Source: Pelargonium cotyledonis
Lineage: Eukaryota; Streptophyta; Magnoliopsida; Geraniales; Geraniaceae
Length of the DNA stretch: 23,463 nt
Assembly (NCBI GenBank): GCA_036897625.1
Contig: JAYMTA010000878.1
Span: 1 to 23,463 of the forward strand
Direction: 5' to 3'
Part shown: piece by piece, positions 1 to 10,700 of the stretch
How positions within the stretch are numbered: the stretch's first letter is position 1
How the letters are laid out: each line of letters starts with the position of its first letter
Program-made: the position numbers and the translations under genes
The notes under the pieces: generated by a model
The model's database searches: none
The model's input: only the letters and a program-made list of their open reading frames with translations
What the model was told of the DNA's origin: nothing

Positions 1-302
1 GTCCTAAGTTAGCAAAATTCCTCGTCTTGGTAACTATTTTTACCTTTAATATTTTTAAAGACCTATAGAAAAATACTTATTATTTTTTCGGATGCAAAAG
101 CAAATAATTTATTGATTCAATTCAAACGATAACAAAAGACAATATAAAACTGGGGGCTTAAAAGTCAACTCGCCCGTAGAAGTTTGACAAAAAAATCGAA
201 AACCTAGCTAATTCGTGGGCCACTCAATTCACAGACCAATCCAATAATATCAAAAATCGACACAATCAAACTGAGTCACAATAAATGAAACACCACGAAT
301 AA
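1..302. other. AT-rich intergenic DNA
   Basis: This stretch has no open frame of useful length and no recognisable RNA gene or repeat. It lies just beyond the stop codon of the possible minus-strand gene at 303-688, so it could be that gene's 3' flank, but nothing in the sequence proves it. Confidence 0.5.
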
Positions 303-688
303 TCAAAACAAAGGTACTTGATTCCTCCTCATCAACCTATCAATCTGAATTATCAAGTTAAAGGCACTTGAATCCTCTTCTCTAGCCTGAAGAGCACATG
401 CAACTGACAACGATTGCACTTGTAGTTTAAGGCGATCACGTGCATAGGCTAACGACCCTTCACAATCATCGAGTCTGCCATCTGATTTGACAACAAACTC
501 AAAGACATATATGATGAATATGGTCAAACATTCAAACCACCACCTTCAAAGTCGCTTTTCTCCTTCTCTCCAACCACCTCTTCCTACCCTACGCGCACAC
601 CAATAAAAAAACTTACCGTGAATCTACACCGCAGTGCAAGAAACCTTAACAATAAAAAACTTGCTATCAAAGCAAGACTCGCTTTCAT
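303..688 (-). CDS. possible short two-exon gene of unknown function (low confidence)
   Basis: I do not recognise this protein. On the minus strand, 497 down to 303 is an open stretch ending in a stop, rich in charged and leucine residues (it includes LKLQVQSLSVACALQ and IIQIDRLMRRN), which looks more protein-like than the surrounding DNA. A possible first exon runs from an ATG at 688 down to 617 and encodes a hydrophobic start (MKASLALIASFLLL) that could be a signal peptide or membrane anchor. It ends at a good donor (CG|GTAAG, intron from 616). An AG at 499-498 joins the two in frame, giving about 88 residues. The acceptor has a weak pyrimidine tract. It would be transcribed divergently from RRP5. 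It could equally be a gene fragment or a chance open frame. Confidence 0.22.
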
Positions 689-875
689 AACGAGAGATAC
701 CGCAATTTGTTATATGCAAGTCAAAAAAACTGCCGGCACTTTAAGAATAAAAAACAGCCGTAACTGAAAAAAACTCTATCCGGCTATCAAAACGGTAGAG
801 AAAAAGAGAGACATACACCCCATAAATAAAAAAAATTCTTATTTTGAGCCGACAAAGTGTGATATTTTGAACTTT

Positions 876-926
876 TGGGCCCATTTATGTTCACATAGTT
901 TTACAATAAAATGGGCCCATAGCCCA
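876..926. promoter_or_regulatory. cluster of three site II (TGGGCY) elements
   Basis: TGGGCCCA occurs at 876-883 and again at 912-919, and AGCCCA (TGGGCT on the other strand) at 921-926. Site II elements are known plant promoter motifs, bound by TCP factors and enriched in genes for ribosomal proteins, ribosome biogenesis and proliferation. They lie about 320-370 bases before the RRP5 ATG and about 190-240 bases from the possible divergent ATG at 688, so they could serve either side. That they act on RRP5 is inferred from position and from the gene's function. Confidence 0.75.
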
Positions 927-1153
927 AGTTAGTTTTTTTTTATTTTATTTTAAATATAAGTTAGTTTATGTTATTGGAAAGTTATAATTGAACCACTCGA
1001 CCCGCCTACTTCGGTGCGACCCGGTGGCGAGACCGGTTCGACGTCCGGTCGGGTTTTAATACATTGTTTTTTTTTAAATATTAATATAATTTAGAATTTC
1101 GCTCTTGTGAAGCAGGTATGCAGCCGCATCTTAAACCCTCCCTCTAAACCCAT

Positions 1154-1162
1154 AAACCCTAG
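1154..1162 (+). promoter_or_regulatory. telo-box (AAACCCTAG) of RRP5
   Basis: AAACCCTAG matches the plant telo-box core AAACCCTA. Related AAACCCT and AAACCCA copies occur at 1133-1139 and 1146-1152. Telo-boxes near the transcription start, together with site II elements, are the standard signature of plant ribosomal-protein and ribosome-biogenesis promoters. The transcription start is not visible. If it lies before 1118, the leader would contain a 9-codon upstream ORF at 1118-1147 (ATG...TAA). Confidence 0.8.
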
Positions 1163-1245
1163 TTTTAACTGCTCAGAATTCTGAATTCACCTTCTCCATT
1201 TCGTTTTTGAGGAATTTTCTGTTCTTTTCCGAGAAAATTCGTAAC

Positions 1246-1797
1246 ATGACCGCCCCTGCCAAGAGATTCCAGAACAGAAATTCCAATGATGGCCACAAGC
1301 TCAACAAATCATCCAAAACTTCCTTCAAGTCCAAGACGGAAGTGAAGGATCCTGTGAAGTCTAAAGCTTTAGCATTGCAGATAGAAGACGATGTTCCCGA
1401 CTTTCCTCGAGGTTCTAATTCTCACTATCTTGATTCTATGAGATAGTTTGTAATTGGTTCTATATGCATTGTTGTGGTCACTTCAATTATGCTCAAAATT
1501 TTGTTATATACATGATAATTTATTTCGAATTCCCAACGATGAGAAGTTCCGTACTAGAGTTGTTTTTCTGATTGTTTTGTGATTTCAGGAGGAGGAAGTG
1601 CTTTGAGCAAACAAGAACGTGATGAAATTCATGCTGAAGTTGATGCCGAGTATGAGGCGGAGGACAGGAGGTCAAATAAGAAGAAGAAGAGAAACAATCA
1701 GAAGAAGGGGCATGTAAAAGACGATGATTTTGGTTCGCTCTTTGGGGATGGAATTACAGGAAAACTACCTAGGTTTGCCAATAAGATTACTTTCAAG
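1246..1797 (+). other. RRP5: RRP5 exons 1-2: basic N-terminal head
   Basis: The exons are 1246-1411 and 1589-1797, joined in phase 1. The encoded head is basic and low in complexity ([10 protein letters not shown], then a lysine cluster [12 protein letters not shown]), which suggests nucleolar localisation. Between these lie the conserved family motif [10 protein letters not shown], which spans the splice junction, and an acidic helix ([15 protein letters not shown]). The intron-1 donor, G|GTTCTA, is weak, but it restores the expected family sequence exactly. Confidence 0.9.
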
Positions 1798-4700
1798 GTA
1801 TGAGATCGATTGACAGATTGGAAAAAAAGTAGATAGTGAAATTTTAAGTTCTGAGTTGTTATTGTTCTTTGTCAGTCATTAGTCATTCTTGATCACTTGG
1901 CCTTCTACTGCCAAGATATGTGCAAGGCCTGGCTTACTTCAGTATTCAAGTCATTGTCTCACTAGCAGTGTTTGTCACAAGCAATGGTTATTTTGTATTC
2001 ATTTTTCATTCATCTTCTATCACCCTCCACTCTTTTATCATTCATTTAAGCCTTTTAAATGAACTCTGAAAGTCAACGGTTGAATGGTTTTCTGTCAAAC
2101 AGTTCATGTGCCTTCAATCTTTTTCTCTAGAATTGTTGTGCTCTTTGCATGCTTTTTGAGACGACATGGCCTCTTGAATGTTTTCTAAATGAATTCTGAT
2201 ATGGGTCATTACAGGCCCATTTTTGCTGCTGCTATTAACTCTCCCGTAATCTTATCTTGCTATTTGTACTTACTGTCCCTGAAATTGTTCCCAATTTGAT
2301 TTCTTTCTTCTTGTTTTGTATTTAGAATATTTCTGCTGGAATGAAGCTGTGGGGAGTTGTTAGTGAAGTAAATGAGAAAGATCTTGTAATTAGTCTGCCA
2401 GGGGGTTTACGTGGATTAGTTCGTGCATGTGATGCTTTTGATCCTGTTTTGGAGAATGAAGTTGAGGTAATAATGAGCTCCTATCTGAAAAATAGTCCTT
2501 TGAATATCTATGTGTTTCCCATTTAAACATGCTATTATTTTGTTTATTTTTGTAATATTATTTTCTTTGTTACACATAGCATGCATATTTTTTGTTTACT
2601 ATTGACATTTTTGTCTAATCTCAATGTCTTTGTTGTTGTCTTTTACCAGGTTATCGAAAATAGTATCCTTCCCAGAATATTCGAAGTTGGGCAGCTAGTT
2701 TCTTGCATTGTATTGCAGTTGGATGATGATAAGAAAGAGAAAGGAAAACCTAAGATCTGGCTCTCTTTGCGTCTTTCTATGTTGCACAAAGGTTTCACCT
2801 TTGATGCAGTTCAAGAAGGGATGGTATGTGAATTCACATGTAAAATATATATACTCAATCAGTAGTTTTCTTCTTCTTTTTTAGGTCAATTTGATTAGTG
2901 GGAAATATGAAAATTTGAGGAAATTTACGGGACATGGTTGTGTAACTAAACCCGAAAGATGATTGGAATAGATGGTTGTGGTACAATGTTAAGAATATCA
3001 TATTAAATCTCTAAATCATGTAAGCAAAACCATCAGTAATTTATGAGTCACACTGGCCTGGGTTGATTACTATACCAGCTGAGAAAGACATCCTCGAGAG
3101 CTCATCCCTTGACCGTGCAGCTGTTGATTTTTGTAGTTTAGCTTGAGCAGAAGCAGGACTAGCAAATTAAAATTTGTTTGACATATAATATTTTGGTTAA
3201 CTATACTTTACGTTTATCTCAGTAAGCAAATCAAAATGTTCTGTTTGGTTGAAGCTATCTATCCCATAAATGTTGCTTGATTTTGTTAGTTTCTCCTAGA
3301 TGATCTTATATTTCATTCGCATTATGGTAATTATATATTCATCCATATTATGGTCATTATATATTATCTCTTGATCACCGAGAATTTTGGTATGTTGATT
3401 TGAACCTTGAGTTTCTTCCTCATTTGTATGGTACAGGTCCTCACTGCTTATGTGAAAAGCATTGAAGATCATGGTTACATTCTTCATTTTGGATTGCCTT
3501 CATTCATGGGGTTTTTGCCAAAATATGGCAAAGCTGGTAATTATCCATTCTCTTTGTTTCATGTTAGTTTGCTGAATATTCATTGGCTCCTACCATGTTA
3601 ACGTAGCTAAAGGCCCACATGGCACTTTTTGGAGGGTATAGAATTGTAATTTCTTCAGTTCAGTGCTTAAAGTCCATCATGGGTCTCATATTCCTTTTAG
3701 GTCCCTCATCAACTGGATCTTGGTTAAATACAGCTGCAGGTCTATGACAGGAAGAATAATAATTTTTTTAGAAGTATTCCATTTTCCAAATCAATGTTCC
3801 AAAGTCCCAAACTCCCAATCAAGGCTTCTAGGTTACTTGCTGTTGGACGTGTATTCTTGTTGCTTGTTGGTCATGTGGGTTTTCCTGTGAGACTGTTTAG
3901 ATTGCGAGTACTCGATTGCTTTTTCCTGGGTTCCGTTATCGTAGGACTTGTAGTTGTTGTGTTTATAAAGCAGAGGCATGGTCAACCTGCAAATTCTGCT
4001 TCCTTTTTCATATATAGTTCAATTTCTGGTATCCTCTTTTATGTTGCTCCCCATTGACTTCATGCTATCTTGTTCTGTATGTTTTCTGCTTTGAAAGTTT
4101 CTAAGCTTGCAATATTGTTTAACAATTCACGGTTCACTGTTTTACTGCCTGCTTTTGGTGTCTAACGTCTCTGCAGAGAGCAAGGAGGTTGAAGTGAACA
4201 CCGGGCAGCTTTTGCAAGGAGTTGTTAGAAGCATTGATAAAGCTCGTAAAGTTGTTTATCTAAGTTCTGACCCAGATACAGTGTCCAAATATGTGGTATG
4301 GCACAGTCATGTCTTTGATCTCTATTATTTGTTTCTATGTTAGTTCTTTATTCTAATAGATTTCTTTGACTTAACATTATGTTGTTGCACTCACTATACA
4401 GACCAAGGATCTCAAGGGCATCTCAATTGATCTTCTTATTCCAGGCATGATGGTTAATGCTCGTGTGCTGTCGACCCTTGAAAATGGGGTTATGCTAGCA
4501 TTTCTAACTTACTTCACTGGAACCGTAAGTTTGCTATGTTCCTGATTCATGGTTTTATTACAAAATATTATTATGAATTACTATTAAGATCTTCTGGATT
4601 GTATTTCGAACCTTTTGCTTTTGGAGTTGCTATAAAAGATGGCTCATTTTTCTTTTCAAATAAAAGAGAGAAAGAAAAGAAGATTCCCAATATATATGGA

Positions 4701-7700
4701 ATAAGCAAAGAACAACCCCCACTCCACCATCGCATGTGCACAAATTATTACTGGAATTTTTTTTTCATTCTTTCATGCTTCTGTGCGATTTACAGGTTGA
4801 TATGTTTCATTTGGAAAGTAGTTTTGCTTCAATGAACTGGAAGGATGATTATAGTCAAAATAAGAAGGTATTTACTTGGTCTTATTCTTTTATTTGATTT
4901 TGATATCAGTTAACTCCTATATTTTCCTATTAGGAACTTTTCAATTACCTTGATTGTTGTTATTTACTTTAACGCGTGGGAACACGTTTTATTTATCTCT
5001 AGGGTTAAAGTTATTAATGATTCTCCAGCTATGCACACATATCATAATTGATCCTTATATTATTCTCTTTTGTAAATCATGCCCCCCAAAAATTATTTTC
5101 TTTTAACTTATATTTCATCTCATTTTTTGCACATTTTTTTAACATCTATAAAGTGAGCTCATTTCCAAACTATTTTACCAAATGGAAGTTAAGATTGGTT
5201 GTTGCCTTGATGGGCAATGGTGATTTAAAGATATCTGAAGGTTCAAATATGAAATTTGTGATATTTGGAGATTATTGGTATCCTTGGCCCTAGCCCTTCT
5301 CTTATAAATGCATGATTTGATTCTTTTCTGATGATCAATTCTGACTTGTAGGATAGTGGAAAACTATTTACTCTGCAACAAGTTTTGATAATATGGAAAT
5401 AGACATGTTATTTGGGGACTTTAAGGATAAGCTAAAAACTACTTTTGTCACTTAGTATGATTTTATTTTTATATAAAAAAGAAGATTTGTTAACAAGGCG
5501 TCTCTTCAAATTTCCGTTCCAAGTATTTAAGATTTTGAGAGTTGAGATGTCACTTACTCTTGTTACGGTTTCATTATATTTACTACATGAATTTAAAATA
5601 TTTGATTGTGTTTCTGATTGTTTTTCATACTAAATTTTGGTTGATTGTTTCTTGATTTTATTTGCCTTGCCTTTACTGGGTTCAGAAACAAAATATTGTT
5701 AAATGATTAAAGATGAGAAGGCCTATTTTTTAGGAGAAATTCTGAAATTGTTAGCAATCAATAGTGATATCACGTTCTCTTCAATGCCAAACTACATAGT
5801 ACATTCTCCATTGCCTTTTTTTCTCTCCATATTCTGAATTTGCAGGCTCACTATTTGACTATCTGTTACTGCATATTAGGTTAATGCTCGTATATTATTT
5901 ATTGATCCCTCAACAAGAGCTGTTGGTTTGACCCTGAATTCACATCTTATTCAAAACAAGGCGCCTCCTTCGGTAAGTTTCTTACTCATATATTTTGATA
6001 CTTCGAGCTTATTGGACATTTGGCTGTGATATGGAATTTTCATACTGAATTTGTGTATGGAGGTCAAGCGTGTGTATTTATGGGTGTCCTTTTAAAAATA
6101 TTATTGATGATTAAATATTAGTATCACTTTCTGAAATTTTTAGTTTATAATTAATTCCTGAGTTAAGAATTTTCCGTTTAATTGAAGTGGCCTCACATCA
6201 GCTAGGGCCAGGTTTTGTTTAATCACAAGTTCTTATTTTGGGTTCTCTCCTTGATTATGTAAATTGCTGTCTTATTTTATAAAAAAGAATCTAGTGTAAT
6301 ATGATAAGCAATATCTACATTAATGTACCCTGTTGTGGACTAACACCTTCGGGTCTGCTTTGCAGCTTGTTAAAGTTGGAGATATATTTGACCATTCAAA
6401 AATAGTCAGGGTGGACAGAGGATCCGGTCTTATGCTTGAAATCCCTTCTACACCTGTGTCAACTCCAGCATATGTTGGTGTATGTTCAACTTTAGTTGTA
6501 ATATTCATTTTAGTTTGTCAAATCTTCTACTTAATGCATGATGTAATATTTTTTGTTCTTGTTTGCAACAGATCACTGATGTTGCTGAAGGGGAAGTCCA
6601 GAAATTAGAAAAAAAGTTCAAGGCAGGGAGCCATGTTCGTGCTCGAATTGTTGGGTTTAAGCACCTTGAAGGGATTGCTATGGGTGTTTTGAAGGTTGGC
6701 GATCTAAACTTTTGCTAAAGATAAAATGCATCTCTATTATGATGATGTTAGTTGATATGTTTGGATGCATTTATATTTGTTGGATTTGTTATCTGAGGGG
6801 AGTTGTCAAAGCTATCTTTTTTTTTTTTGGCTCTGCTATAAATGTCTTTGATATATTTTATCTTGCCTTTTGCTAGAGGTGTATGTTATATGTTTAATGT
6901 CATAATTTCCCTCTTGTCATGCAGGCCAGTGCTTTTGAAGGCTCTGTCTTCACGCATTCAGATGTCAAACCTGGGATGGTGGTGAGGGCTAAAGTTATAG
7001 CCGTTGACAGTTTTGGTGCCATTGTACAAATTTCTGGTGGTTTGAAGGCACTTTGTCCTCTTACACATATGTCTGAGTTTGAAATCGTAAAGCCCTCAAA
7101 AAAGTTCAAGGTAATTTTCTAGTAGTCCTACATTTGTTTAGATTTTTTGGCATTTACTGAATGGAAGTGTTGTGTAGAACCTATAGTAGTTTTCTCCAAT
7201 TTTGCTTCTCTTGATTAATGCTGTGGGTTTTAAATCTCTTCACCATGTCATTGTGCAGGTTGGAGCTGAACTTACATTTCGCGTGCTTGGTTGCAAGTCT
7301 AAGAGAATGACTGTTACCCACAAGAAAACACTTGTATGTTCTTTCCAGTTGCTTACATGGATGCCTTATAAATTTCTTTTGAACTTCAAACAAAATTATG
7401 GACATAATTAATCAACTATTGATATTATTTATATTTTAAATGGTGTATAGTTTCCTGCTTTACTACCTCAAGGCTCAAACTTCTGATAAGCAATAAATTT
7501 TGCTAAATTGACTGTAGTTTTAGTCTTAGATGAAGTGAAGAGCCTTGATCAGCTCTTGCTAATTTGCCAACAGCTTTAGAGGCACCTCTGTTGTATGTTG
7601 TTTTGTGGGTATTCAAATAAAGATTCATCATCTGATTCCTTGTAGTTGGGTGAAGTTTTTTTTTCCAATTTTTTTTAATAATAAATTTGGAGCAATCATT

Positions 7701-10700
7701 GTATATCATTATAATGTTGCAGCTTGTTTTTTAGGTGAAGTGGGCTAACTATTGACAGATTGTGAATATGTAATTTCTGCATGTACCATTACTTATCACG
7801 AGGGATTTGTCTGAAAATATTTACTATTGTGTTTAAATAATAAAGTAATAATATATACTTGTAAACATGTAATTTATGTACTAGAAGAGAAGGCTTTCTG
7901 TTTCTATTTATACAAATTTTGCATTGGGTAGCTTCAATGTCTCTACTACATTGTTTCTGATGATGTTGTAGCGCTAGTCATTTTTCCTTTAAATTTAATG
8001 ATCTTTCTTTGATCTTGGAGGATATTAATCTCCTTGTTTATCTTTTTTTTCTTCCCCTCCTGTTTTAGAGGCCCTTTATAGATGAACAGAGTTTAATTTT
8101 ATGCCAATATGATAATGTCTTATATGGCAGAAAAGATGCATTAATCAATTAATAAATATACATTTAACACTCATCCCGCTCTTTGTCTTTTGCGTTTGTT
8201 TTCTCTTCCTTTTTTTTGGAAAATAGTTTTGTACCATGTGTTTGGCATTGAGAAAAAGGGAAGGGGACTGGCAAAAAGAATATAGGGCAAGAAACTTTAT
8301 ACCTTTCTACACTCTAAAGATTTGTATATAGTAAGATTAGTACAAACAAGTAATCACTCTTTCATTGTGACCTTTGAAACTTGACCCCCATGGCCCCATC
8401 GTTTAAATACGACCTTTAACGTTTGATTAGTTTGCTTGAATATTTTAAACTGTATCATACTCTTTATCTTTATTGGGTGTGACCAGAGCTATGTTTACAA
8501 TATATAAGTTTTTCATTCTTCTTAACCAACCCGTCTTGTTTGTGTCTGATCCAGAGATTGTTATTTCCTACATTTGCCAGGTGAAATCTAAACTAGAGAT
8601 TCTTAGTTCATATGCTGATGCTACAGATGGGCTCATTACTCACGGATGGATAACAAAGATTGAAAAGCATGGATGCTTTGTCCGGTTTTACAATGGAGTC
8701 CAAGGATTTGCTCCCAGGCTAGTCTCTGACCATCTAGCTCACATTTTTAATAACTTTTCTGCCTTAAGTTGAACATAATGTGCTCCCGTCATACCATTGT
8801 ATGTGTCTTTCTGAAAGGCTCAGATGCTAAAAAATGAGCTTTAAATGCCTTAAGGTTACTTAATGTGTCCCTAAAGATCCAATATAGAAGGGAAAAGGCC
8901 AAAATTTGAATTTAATAGTCAGAATTGAATTTTGACTGGAAGTTCGTTATGTGTCATCCAATATTGAATGATAGACAATTATAATTCCTTGTAGGGCGCA
9001 AGGTCGGGGTTACACATAGCTCCCAAAATTTTGACAATCCATGGCACTTATACATTGGTAACATAACTAAAGAAAAAGACTTTATTTCATTAATGATGTC
9101 ACCCTCAATATTTTTTTTGAGTTAGACTAAGATGAGAGGTATTGACAAAAATATAACCGTGACTCTAATAATATCTGAAACTGAATAATTTATTCTTGGG
9201 AGTATGAACTGGAAATAAGTAAAACTTAACAAGATGAAGACGTAGGCCAGGGCTGCTGTGACTGCTTTATTTTGTTTTGTTTCTGTTATGCATATTTAAT
9301 TGTGTAACAATATTTGAAGTATCCCGAATATTCTGTTATGCATATTTTTTCTTTTGCCCGATGTAGTTAGAGTATTGTTATTGTTTTATGTAAACCATTG
9401 TGCTCCTGATTTAAATATCTTCACCTGTTTGAATATCTTTATTTGCTTTTGCATTGTCTTCTTTTCTGATGATCATCAACTTATGCTGGCGTACTTGCTC
9501 TCATCTCGAAACAGGTCTGAACTTGGATTAGAACATGGAAGTAATCCAGATTTGATGTATCATGTTGGGCAAGTTGTCAAATGCCGAATAACAAGATCAG
9601 TTCCTGCTTCACGGCGCATCAATCTTAGTTTCATAATAAAGCCTACAAGGTTTGTGCATATTCCCCAACAGATCCATTGTTCATGACCTGTGATAGTAAA
9701 TCACTATTGTTGCTCTGCTGGATTTGGTAGATGTTGTATTAGGGGTTATAGGTTCAAAATTTGTCAAAGAGTTTGTTTTCTCTTCGATGGATAGGAAGCA
9801 CTGTATAAGCAGTTTTAACTCTATATTATTCTAGAATCTAAATTGATAATTTGACAGGATCTCTGAGGATGAGATGATCAAGTTGGGTAGCGTTGTTTCA
9901 GGAGTTGTTGAAGTAGTAAACCCTCTAGCTGTTGTGGTAAATGTTAATGCAAAAGGATACTCTAGGGGTACAATCTTAACAGAACATCTGGCAGATCACA
10001 ATGGTAAATATATGCATGCTACTATGATAGTTTTCATTACTGCCGCTCTATTATGGCATTTCCTGATTACTTTCTTATCATGTAGGACTTGCGGCTATGA
10101 TGAAATCTGTCTTGAAGCCTGGATATGAATTCGACCAGCTTTTGGTCCTAGGTAATCTTGCCGTGCATCCTTTTTAAAAATTCAATCTAAGAACACATAA
10201 TTTGTTTTACATTTACGATTTAACTCATATTTTTTCAAACAGAAAAAGATTACTATTTTATAAAAAGAAAGGGTGTGGACTAGAATTTCTTGAGATGCTG
10301 CCTTGATCATGCCTTAACCTAAAGCCTTGTCTTTTGCCTTTCCTATCTTATTTATTTGAAACTTCTTAGATTTCCGAAATTCACGAATTCCATTGATATC
10401 TCCTGAGATTTTGTCGTGGCATGAACGTTTTTGTCAATAGAGATTCTTATAAAGGTTTTGACTCAGCGATAAGACTTATTATCAACTTAATAAGCCAGGA
10501 TAAATCCTTTTTTTTTTCCTGCAAAGCAATAAATTAGAAGGGCAGGGTTGTGAAGTATCCATTTAGGAGGGGAAAGTACTAAATGTGTGACAAATGATCT
10601 AACCTATAGGAGGTGGAGTCAGTCCTCTATGAAGATAGGAAAGAAAGGACACTTATGTCATTTAAATGAAGTAGGAACTGGTTGAGAGTAGTACAGTCCT

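Noticed and set aside
1028-1052. GGTTCGA-like motif suggesting a tRNA T-arm
   Set aside because: The loop would be one base too long and there is no matching acceptor stem, D-arm or anticodon arm nearby.
1207-1245. Start of RRP5 upstream of 1246
   Set aside because: The frame is open, but the first in-frame ATG is at 1246. The upstream extension would need a TTG start.
7503-7709. Minus-strand open frame inside RRP5 intron 13
   Set aside because: A lysine- and asparagine-rich start typical of AT-rich DNA, no recognised domain, and no promoter or splice evidence.
8716-8723. GT donor at 8722 for RRP5 intron 14 instead of GC at 8718
   Set aside because: Joined to the acceptor at 9514 it reads CTA GTC TGA, a stop, and breaks the family motif APRSELGL.
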